This document shows, one piece after another, positions 1 through 4,862 of a stretch of 15,161 nt of DNA. Positions within the stretch are counted from its first letter, which is position 1. Every line of letters starts with the position of its first letter. The translations under genes and the position numbers were made by a program. The stretch comes from an uncultured Oscillospiraceae bacterium (GTDB lineage: Bacteria; Bacillota; Clostridia; Oscillospirales; Oscillospiraceae). Under the pieces are notes generated by a model that saw only the letters and a list, made by a program, of their open reading frames with translations, did not search any database and was not told the origin of the DNA. The stretch covers positions 1 through 15,161 of the forward strand of contig CAAEUZ010000021.1 in assembly GCA_900759385.1 (NCBI GenBank), in the 5' to 3' direction.

Positions 1-848
1 ATGGTGGTCGCCACGGCCGCGCCGTGCGGGTTCTCACAGGTCATGCGTATCAGCGAGCGGCCGTACTCGGCGCGCTCATTCTCTCCCAGGCGCTTTACCG
101 TCGCCTCGTCGCAGGCCAGCTCACTGTCGCGCCGGCTCAGTTTGGCGGCCAACCACACCAGGGGGTTATACCAGTGCAGCGCAAGGCAGACGCAGCGCAC
201 GGCACACCACACATGGTCAAGCTGCCTGTAGTGCGATATCTCATGCGCCAGCGCGTGACGCAGGAGATTGGCATCCGCAGCCGCCTCCGGCGTGACGTAG
301 ATCGCCGGGTTGAACAGCCCGAACAGGCAGGGCGTATCCACAGCACCGCTGACATACACCGGTACCGGAGAGCTGTCCTCGCGCAGCAGTACCCTGTCCC
401 TCCTCAGCGCGTGCGCGAACCTGAGCATGGACAGCAGCAGTGCGGCGGCCACGCACGCGGCGCCCGCCAGCCACAGGGGCACGAGCAGCTTCTTTACGTC
501 CAGCAGCGCGCTCATGAGGTTGAACTCCGGGCGCGTTACCTGCTCGGCAATTATCTCAGGCTCCGCGTCCGAGGTGTATTGCACCTCGACGTCCCCTGTG
601 GGGGTGAGCTCCAGGCTGTCCGCGCCGTCCAGCCTCTCCGAAAGCTGCACCACCGGCGCGCGGTTCACAACCGTCGCAACCGCCGGCACCGGCGCGTCCA
701 CCGTGAGGATGCCAGGTATCAGCAGCCGCAGCGCCACGAAAAGCCACAGCGCATAGATCGCCCGCGCCGGGGCTTTGCTGCGGAAAGCCCGGCGTATCAG
801 CAGTACGGCCAGGATGAGCACGCACGATGTCACGATCCAGCTAAGCAT
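1..848 (-). CDS. BlaR1-like M56 family membrane metallopeptidase (partial, C-terminus outside window)
   Basis: The visible 282 residues begin at an ATG that overlaps the end of the blaI-like gene by 8 bases (ATGCTTAG), so the two are probably translationally coupled. Hydrophobic segments lie near residues 3-19, 31-48 and 121-142, as expected of the membrane-embedded N-terminal part of BlaR1/MecR1 proteins. The zinc site is clear: HEISH at residues 202-206, with E243 in the ELACDEA segment as the likely third ligand. In known BlaR1/MecR1 systems an extracellular sensor triggers this protease, which leads to loss of the BlaI repressor. The C-terminal sensor domain lies outside the window, so neither a beta-lactam-sensing penicillin-binding domain nor another sensor can be confirmed. 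The family assignment is firm; the signal sensed is unknown. Confidence 0.93.
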   Translation of the reverse strand, partial: MLSWIVTSCVLILAVLLIRRAFRSKAPARAIYALWLFVALRLLIPGILTVDAPVPAVATVVNRAPVVQLSERLDGADSLELTPTGDVEVQYTSDAEPEIIAEQVTRPEFNLMSALLDVKKLLVPLWLAGAACVAAALLLSMLRFAHALRRDRVLLREDSSPVPVYVSGAVDTPCLFGLFNPAIYVTPEAAADANLLRHALAHEISHYRQLDHVWCAVRCVCLALHWYNPLVWLAAKLSRRDSELACDEATVKRLGENERAEYGRSLIRMTCENPHGAAVATT

Positions 849-1215
849 TGCCGACCCCCTCCATGCGCCTGAGCATAGAGTAAAGCTCGTCTATCTCCTC
901 CCTGGAGAGCGCCTGCTTCTTGGTGAAGGTGCTCACAAGCTGGCTGAGGCTGCCGCGGTATACCCGCTCTATTAGATCCGCAGTCTCGCTCATGGCTGCG
1001 TCCTCACGGTCTATGAGCGGATAATACCGGTGCACCCGCCCCTCCTCCTCGGAGCGGATGGCGCCCTTGTCCTCCAGCCGGCGCAGCAGCGTCAGAGTGG
1101 TACTGCGGCTCCAGCCGCGGTTGACGGACAGGGCGTCCACGCACTCGCGGCCGGTCACGCCCTCCCCGGCCCAGAGCAGCTCCATCACCGCCCACTCGGC
1201 GTCCGTTATGGTCAT
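841..1215 (-). CDS. BlaI/MecI family winged-helix transcriptional repressor
   Basis: The 124-residue protein has the usual family length. It opens with the hallmark MTITDAEWAVMELLW, followed by the recognition region (WSRSTTLTLLRRLEDKGAI, about residues 35-53) and the wing (EEGRVHRYYPLI, about 57-68). The C-terminal half is the dimerisation helix pair. Proteins of this family bind a palindromic operator as dimers and are inactivated when the partner M56 protease is activated. The start is supported by AGGAGG at 1224-1229, 8 bases ahead of the ATG. The stop overlaps the start of the M56 gene. A sigma-A promoter with nested inverted repeats lies directly upstream, so autorepression is likely. 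No beta-lactamase gene is visible, so the regulated target is unknown. Confidence 0.95.
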   Translation of the reverse strand: MTITDAEWAVMELLWAGEGVTGRECVDALSVNRGWSRSTTLTLLRRLEDKGAIRSEEEGRVHRYYPLIDREDAAMSETADLIERVYRGSLSQLVSTFTKKQALSREEIDELYSMLRRMEGVGNA

Positions 1216-1233
1216 ATGCGCCGCCTCCTTGTC

Positions 1234-1252
1234 TACTGATGTAAACTCAGTA
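1234..1252. repeat. Inverted repeat TACTGA-N7-TCAGTA (operator half-sites)
   Basis: The 6-base arms are perfectly complementary and separated by seven bases. The repeat overlaps the -10 element and start region of the blaI promoter, which makes it the best single candidate for the repressor binding site. Confidence 0.6.
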
Positions 1253-1277
1253 TATCAGCATTGTTTACGTTTGTCAA
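1241..1277 (-). promoter_or_regulatory. Promoter and candidate BlaI operator of the blaI-M56 operon
   Basis: On the minus strand TTGACA (1272-1277) is followed by a 17-base spacer and TATACT (1249-1254). This is a near-consensus sigma-A promoter whose transcript would start about 26 bases before the ribosome binding site and start codon of the blaI-like gene. Two nested inverted repeats lie on it: GTAAAC (1263-1268) with GTTTAC (1241-1246) flanking the -10, and TACTGA/TCAGTA arms with a 7-base centre (1234-1252) covering the -10. Such placement fits repression by steric blocking. Binding by the BlaI-family protein is inferred from position. Confidence 0.78.
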
Positions 1278-1288
1278 CAATATGGATA

Positions 1289-1322
1289 TAAAAACACGGG
1301 AGGAGAGCAATCTCCTCCCGTG
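1289..1322 (-). terminator. Intrinsic terminator of the tRNA-Thr gene
   Basis: A perfect 12-base-pair stem (1295-1306 with 1311-1322) closes a 4-base loop. On the minus strand it is followed by a run of five T residues (1290-1294). It begins one base after the CCA end of the tRNA and ends before the blaI promoter, so it insulates the two units. Confidence 0.92.
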
Positions 1323-1323
1323 C

Positions 1324-1399
1324 TGGAGCTGGCAATGTGACTCGAACACACGACCTGCTGATTACGAATCAGCTGCTCTACCGACTGAGCTATGCCAGC
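1324..1399 (-). tRNA. tRNA-Thr (anticodon CGT)
   Basis: The 76-base gene folds into a full cloverleaf. The acceptor stem GCTGGCA/TGCCAGC is perfect, the D-stem is GCTC/GAGC, and the anticodon stem GCTGA/TCAGC encloses the loop TTCGTAA. Anticodon CGT lies at 1364-1366 and reads the threonine codon ACG. The T-arm has the loop TTCGAGT. The discriminator base is T and the CCA tail is encoded (1324-1326). It stands alone between its own promoter and terminator and is not part of a tRNA cluster. A useful high-GC-genome isoacceptor, since ACG codons are common here. Confidence 0.98.
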
Positions 1400-1417
1400 A
1401 CACTCACGTGCCCGATT

Positions 1418-1446
1418 ATTTTAGCAGACAGGGCGGCGTTTGTCAA
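1418..1446 (-). promoter_or_regulatory. Sigma-A-type promoter of the tRNA-Thr gene
   Basis: On the minus strand TTGACA (1441-1446), a 17-base spacer and TAAAAT (1418-1423) lie about 19 bases upstream of the mature tRNA 5' end. Transcription would begin about 10 bases before the mature end, leaving a short leader for RNase P to remove. Confidence 0.85.
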
Positions 1447-1491
1447 CTCAGCATTTAAAATATTTCAAGCTGTTACAGAGCGATTACATTT

Positions 1492-1508
1492 TGTAATCAT
1501 GCAGCAAA
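1492..1508. promoter_or_regulatory. Perfect palindrome GATTACA-TTT-TGTAATC, candidate operator
   Basis: Seven-base arms are perfectly complementary around a 3-base centre. The TACA...TGTA core resembles the half-sites bound by BlaI/CopY-type repressors, and a BlaI-family gene lies about 280 bases away. The site is about 45 bases upstream of the tRNA promoter -35. Its binding protein is not known; it could also be a site for another regulator. Confidence 0.4.
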
Positions 1509-1690
1509 TCCACCTGCATAATTGCGACCGGTTTCGGCCTGGCACGACACAATCTGTCAGAATTTCGGGGCAAAAGGGGATATTGGGCCAAAACACGCTG
1601 TAAAATTTCCGTGAAGTTTGTATGTTTTAAACGTTAACGCGGGCGCTTATCGTTGACATAAGCGGAGGCGTAAAAAATGATTGCAGTGAG

Positions 1691-1720
1691 TTATACACAT
1701 TTTCAACAGGCTTTTCAACA
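1691..1720 (+). other. DnaA-box-like cluster
   Basis: TTATACACA (1691-1699) fits the DnaA consensus TTATNCACA exactly. It abuts two copies of TTTTCAACA (1700-1708 and 1712-1720), each two mismatches from TTATCCACA, which lie in a 12-base perfect tandem repeat (1700-1711, 1712-1723). No dnaA, dnaN or AT-rich unwinding region is nearby, so this is not evidence for oriC. It might be an accessory DnaA-binding site, or chance. Confidence 0.35.
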
Positions 1721-1765
1721 GGCTTAAACGGCCCTCTGCGCCCCATTCCCGGCACTTTCCGCTCT

Positions 1766-1799
1766 GCATCAGAGCGCTGTGCCTGCATCGGAGCGCTGT
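1766..1799. repeat. Imperfect 15-base direct repeat, 19-base period
   Basis: GCATCAGAGCGCTGT (1766-1780) and GCATCGGAGCGCTGT (1785-1799) differ at one base and are separated by four bases. Each copy contains the palindrome AGCGCT. The role is not known. Confidence 0.6.
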
Positions 1800-1891
1800 T
1801 TGCTGCGGCGTTATGATTTACATAACTCATTTTTGCCGCCTCTGCCCATTTATGCGCTGAAAGAAAAGATTCATATTGGCCGCAGACAAAG

Positions 1892-2578
1892 TCAGGGGAA
1901 GACTTTTGTCAAAAGGCCCAGATCATTCATGGACACACAGTTCTCTTCGGAGACAACTATATGGTCCATGAGCGTGATGCCTGCACGGCTCAGCAGCTGC
2001 TGCAGCTCCTGCGTGGCCGAGATATCCTCACGCGATGGATATGACGGGGCGACGATGTGGTTGTGGGCAATAATTGCGGCGCGGGCGCGGTCCTGCAGGG
2101 CGGTAGTCAGTATGTCACGGTGGTCAATAGTGACGTTGTAAAAGCTGCCCTTTGAGATGAGGGAGCATTTTATAAGTTTGAGGCGGGCATCAAGTGTGAC
2201 GAGATACACCTGCTCCTCCCTGACGCCGTCAAACAGCGGCTTGAGTATCTCGCAGGCACGCGCGAGGCTGTTTATCGGCTCAGTCAGGCTGCGGCGGCTC
2301 ATGGCCATACGGCGGTGGAGCTCAGGTATCATGCGCAGCAGTACCGCGGTGCTGCTGCCCACGCCGTCAATGGCGCTTAGCTCCTCCATGGATGCGTTGA
2401 ACACATCTTCCAGGCTGCCGAAGCGCTGCAGCAGCCTGTGCGCCAGCTCGTTTGTATCCTGCCGCGGCTTGGCATAGAACAGGAGCAGCTCAAGCGCCTG
2501 CACATCCGTGAAGGCGTCGAGCCCGAAATCCGCAAAGCGCCGGCGCAGTCTGTCTCTGTGTCCGTCGTGTATGCCCAT
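1892..2578 (-). CDS. radC: RadC family JAB/JAMM-domain protein, variant metal-site loop
   Basis: The 228-residue protein has the RadC layout. A helix-hairpin-helix segment (LSAIDGVGSSTA, about residues 68-79) is followed by a JAB/MPN-type domain (about 105-226). The metal motif is present as H172, H174, S182 and D185, matching HxHx7SxxD, with a glutamate near residues 121-122. However, the usual HNHPSG core of RadC reads HNHIVAPS here. The name RadC comes from an old DNA repair assignment in E. coli that was later withdrawn; the true cellular role of the family is unsettled. It is the last gene of the uvrB-polA operon, 19 bases after tsaD, with a GGAGG-type site in that gap. Confidence 0.93.
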   Translation of the reverse strand: MGIHDGHRDRLRRRFADFGLDAFTDVQALELLLFYAKPRQDTNELAHRLLQRFGSLEDVFNASMEELSAIDGVGSSTAVLLRMIPELHRRMAMSRRSLTEPINSLARACEILKPLFDGVREEQVYLVTLDARLKLIKCSLISKGSFYNVTIDHRDILTTALQDRARAAIIAHNHIVAPSYPSREDISATQELQQLLSRAGITLMDHIVVSEENCVSMNDLGLLTKVFP

Positions 2579-2597
2579 GACGCCCTCCTTTGCCAGT

Positions 2598-3599
2598 TTA
2601 CAGTTCCAGCGTGGCGTAAGCGTTCAGTTCCGCTCCCGCAGTGTGGCCGGAGATGTATTCGTAGTACGCCTGCGAGCCGATCATGGCCGCGTTGTCGCCG
2701 CAGAGCTTCAGCGGCGGTATGTACAGCTTCGCTCCGGCAGCAGCGGCCGCCGCGGTGAAGTCACGGCGTATGCGCGAGTTTGCCGCCACTCCTCCGGCCA
2801 CGGCGAGCCGGTCGTAGCCGAGCGTTCTGAGTGCCTCCATGGTGCGCGGCACCAGGCTGTCGCTGACGGCGCGCGTGAAGGAGGCGGCCAGAGAGGGCTT
2901 GTCCAGTTCCTCGCCGCGCTGCTCAGCGCCGTGAACCAGGTTTATGACCGCCGTTTTGAGGCCGGAGAAGCTCATGTCCAGCGGGTTGCCGTCCACATGC
3001 GATATGGGCATGTGATACTTTGTGTCATCGCCGGTCTGACTGAGGTCGTCGAGCGGCTTTCCGCCGGGATACGGCAGGCCCAGCACGCGCGCGGTCTTGT
3101 CGAAGCACTCACCGGCCGCGTCGTCGCGCGTAGAGCCCAGGACGCGGATATCCGTGTAGTCGCGCACGTCCGCAATGAGCGTGTTGCCGCCCGAGATCGC
3201 AAGGCAAAGGAACGGGGGTTCCAGCTCGGGGAAGGCCAGATAATTGGCCGCAATGTGGCCACGTATGTGGTGGACTGGTATCAGCGGCACACCGAGTCCG
3301 AAGGCGAGGCTCTTGGCAAAGTTCACACCCACGAGCAGCGCGCCGATAAGGCCCGGCGCGTATGTGACGGCCACGGCGTCTATGTCCGCGCGGGTGAGCC
3401 CGGTTACGGCCAGTGCGCGGTCTGCGAGCTGGTATATCACCTCTATGTGGCTGCGGGAGGCTATCTCCGGCACCACCCCGCCGTATACGGCGTGGAGGTC
3501 GGCCTGGGAGAAAACCTGGTCGGTCAGCACCTCGTGCCCGTCGCGCACAAGGGCCACGGCTGTCTCGTCGCAGGAGGATTCAACGGCTAGTATTATCAT
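2598..3599 (-). CDS. tsaD: tRNA N6-adenosine threonylcarbamoyltransferase TsaD
   Basis: TsaD moves the threonylcarbamoyl group from threonylcarbamoyl-AMP to A37 of tRNAs that read ANN codons, giving t6A, in a complex with TsaB and TsaE in the cytoplasm. The 333 residues match the family. They start MIILAVESSCDETA and include HAVYGGVVPEIASRSH (36-51). The metal ligands are H111 and H115 (HHIRGH) and D302 (CGDNAA), and the nucleotide-binding loop is AVAGGVAANSR. The start codon lies 4 bases after the rimI stop, and its ribosome binding site (AAGAAGG) sits in the last codons of rimI, so the two are probably coupled. The usual neighbours tsaB and tsaE are absent from this window. Confidence 0.98.
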   Translation of the reverse strand: MIILAVESSCDETAVALVRDGHEVLTDQVFSQADLHAVYGGVVPEIASRSHIEVIYQLADRALAVTGLTRADIDAVAVTYAPGLIGALLVGVNFAKSLAFGLGVPLIPVHHIRGHIAANYLAFPELEPPFLCLAISGGNTLIADVRDYTDIRVLGSTRDDAAGECFDKTARVLGLPYPGGKPLDDLSQTGDDTKYHMPISHVDGNPLDMSFSGLKTAVINLVHGAEQRGEELDKPSLAASFTRAVSDSLVPRTMEALRTLGYDRLAVAGGVAANSRIRRDFTAAAAAAGAKLYIPPLKLCGDNAAMIGSQAYYEYISGHTAGAELNAYATLEL

Positions 3600-3603
3600 A
3601 CGG

Positions 3604-4050
3604 TTATACCTTCTTTAAAAACAGTGTCATTATAACGGCGTCTTCCGCCGGCTTTTCGTAGTATCCTGGCCGGATGCCCACTTCGGCAAAACCCTTTAAG
3701 GCATACAGCGAACGCGCCGGGACGTTGGATACACGCGCCTCGAGCGTGACGAAGCTCAAATCCAGCTCCCTTGCCCGGGCGATCACGGCATCTATGAGCG
3801 CGGAGGCCACGCCGCGGCGGCGAAACGCCGAGGCAGTGCAGACATTGGTCACATACCCCTCGTCCAGCACAAAGTCAAGTCCCATGTAGCCCGCCCTTTC
3901 ACCGTCCAGCTCCGCGACGAGCAGCATTTTGCCTCCGCCGCTGAGCTGGTGCGACAGCTGGTCGCGCGTCCAGGGCAGGGAGAAGCACTCCTGCTCCAGC
4001 GCACAGAGCCAGTCAAGATCGGCCTCCACGGCCGGACGTACATCAATCAT
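3604..4050 (-). CDS. rimI: Ribosomal protein S18-alanine N-acetyltransferase RimI (GNAT)
   Basis: The 148-residue protein is a single GNAT domain. It opens MIDVRPAVEADLDWLCALEQ, has the strand VTNVCTASAFRRRGVASALI with the acetyl-CoA pyrophosphate loop (RRRGVA), and ends with the typical LEARVSNVPARSLYALKGF segment. RimI acetylates the N-terminal alanine of ribosomal protein S18, and rimI-tsaD adjacency is widespread in Firmicutes. The ATG at 4048-4050 was chosen because it overlaps the upstream stop by 8 bases (ATGATTGA), has GGAGGA upstream, and the homologous N-terminus starts there. An in-frame ATG 11 codons further upstream would add residues unlike the family. Confidence 0.95.
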   Translation of the reverse strand: MIDVRPAVEADLDWLCALEQECFSLPWTRDQLSHQLSGGGKMLLVAELDGERAGYMGLDFVLDEGYVTNVCTASAFRRRGVASALIDAVIARARELDLSFVTLEARVSNVPARSLYALKGFAEVGIRPGYYEKPAEDAVIMTLFLKKV

Positions 4051-4861
4051 CGTCTTCCTCCGGCCCCAGCAGCTCCAGGACAAGCTGATTTATCTCGCCC
4101 GCCATGGTGTCCGACAGGCGGTTCCAGGCCATCTGCGTCTCAATGCGCGGCACCTCTATGTCCGCACCGCCCAGGCACATGAAACGCTCCTCCAGGTCCG
4201 GCCAGCGCGCAGCCAGGCTCACGCTCTGGCTGTCCGTCATGCACAGCACGGCGTCATAGCGCTCGCACAGCTCGCGTGTGAGCTCCACCGACGCGCCTCC
4301 GGCGCTTATGGTGATGCCGTAGCGCGCTGCGGCTTTTGCGGCCTTGATGCTCAGCGCGCCCGGCGAAAAGCTGGCACAGGCGGCATCCACATCGTCAAGC
4401 CCGCTCTCTGCGGCCGCCGTGATGAACATAGAACAGGCCATCTCAGCCAGCCCGGCGCCGTCCTCGTCAACGAAGAGTATGGAGCTCACCTCCATCGGCT
4501 CGCAGTCGTCAAGCCCGGCCAGGAGCTCCGCCACATGCTGCTCGTCCCATTTTTCCAGGCTGCGGTCCATGGCCAGGTTCTCCACATGGTGGGTCAGCTC
4601 GTGCTTGAGGGTGCGCACCAGCTCCCTGGCGCATTTTTCCGGCGGCGCATCGGGGTACTTGATGCGGAACGAGCCGTAATAGATTTCCACGTAGCGGCCC
4701 ATCTGATTGACGTTGTATGTGCCCATAATCAGCAGGCCGTGCTCGTCGCGCCTGCTCTGGCGGATAAGGTTTACGCCGCCGTTAAGGTCGCGGAAAATCT
4801 CCTCCGGAAGGGCGTCCACCGCCTCGTCCAGCACGCTCCCGGCTTCCTCGTAGCTTATCAT
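4043..4861 (-). CDS. Zincin-like metallopeptidase fused to a degenerate low-molecular-weight phosphatase-like domain
   Basis: The 272-residue protein has two parts. Residues 1-115 resemble the short zincin-like metallopeptidase family (PF06262 type). A helix MISYEEAGSVLDEAVDALPE leads to RTLKHELTHHVE with HELTHH at 87-92, and acidic residues follow (D99, E103, E107) that could give a third ligand. Residues 126-266 follow the fold pattern of low-molecular-weight protein tyrosine phosphatases: ILFV at 128-131, the helix after it, YGITISAGGASVELT (181-195) and YDAVLCMTDSQ (202-212). The catalytic Cys and Arg of the CX5R loop align with D132 and L138, and the late catalytic Asp-Pro is not seen, so this domain looks inactive. 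It starts one base after polA. The peptidase assignment is good; the phosphatase-like one is inferred from motif alignment by eye. Confidence 0.75.
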   Translation of the reverse strand: MISYEEAGSVLDEAVDALPEEIFRDLNGGVNLIRQSRRDEHGLLIMGTYNVNQMGRYVEIYYGSFRIKYPDAPPEKCARELVRTLKHELTHHVENLAMDRSLEKWDEQHVAELLAGLDDCEPMEVSSILFVDEDGAGLAEMACSMFITAAAESGLDDVDAACASFSPGALSIKAAKAAARYGITISAGGASVELTRELCERYDAVLCMTDSQSVSLAARWPDLEERFMCLGGADIEVPRIETQMAWNRLSDTMAGEINQLVLELLGPEEDDD

Positions 4862-4862
4862 A

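Larger units (their letters stand above)
1447..1891. other. Intergenic stretch with small repeats and no convincing gene
   Basis: About 445 bases separate the tRNA promoter from the radC stop. The stretch is more AT-rich than its neighbours between about 1447 and 1730. It holds a perfect palindrome (1492-1508), a 7-base inverted repeat CGCTTAT/ATAAGCG (1644-1650 and 1658-1664), a DnaA-box-like cluster (1691-1720), an imperfect direct repeat (1766-1799) and a hairpin GTTATG-ATTTA-CATAAC (1810-1826). A 16-residue ORF at 1677-1727 has a good Shine-Dalgarno sequence. No clear intrinsic terminator with a T-run follows radC. Confidence 0.7.

Noticed and set aside
1644..1664. Inverted repeat CGCTTAT/ATAAGCG as a terminator
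   Set aside because: The stem is short and no T-run follows on either strand.
1627..1830. 67-residue minus-strand ORF after radC
   Set aside because: A weak ribosome binding site exists (AGAGGCGG), but the protein resembles no family I know and its KPVEKPVENV part is simply the reverse reading of the DnaA-like repeat. It is not supported well enough to call.
4048..4083. Longer rimI start 11 codons upstream
   Set aside because: The extra residues (MSWSCWGRRKT) do not fit the GNAT family. The ATG at 4048-4050 has a good ribosome binding site and the overlap typical of this operon.
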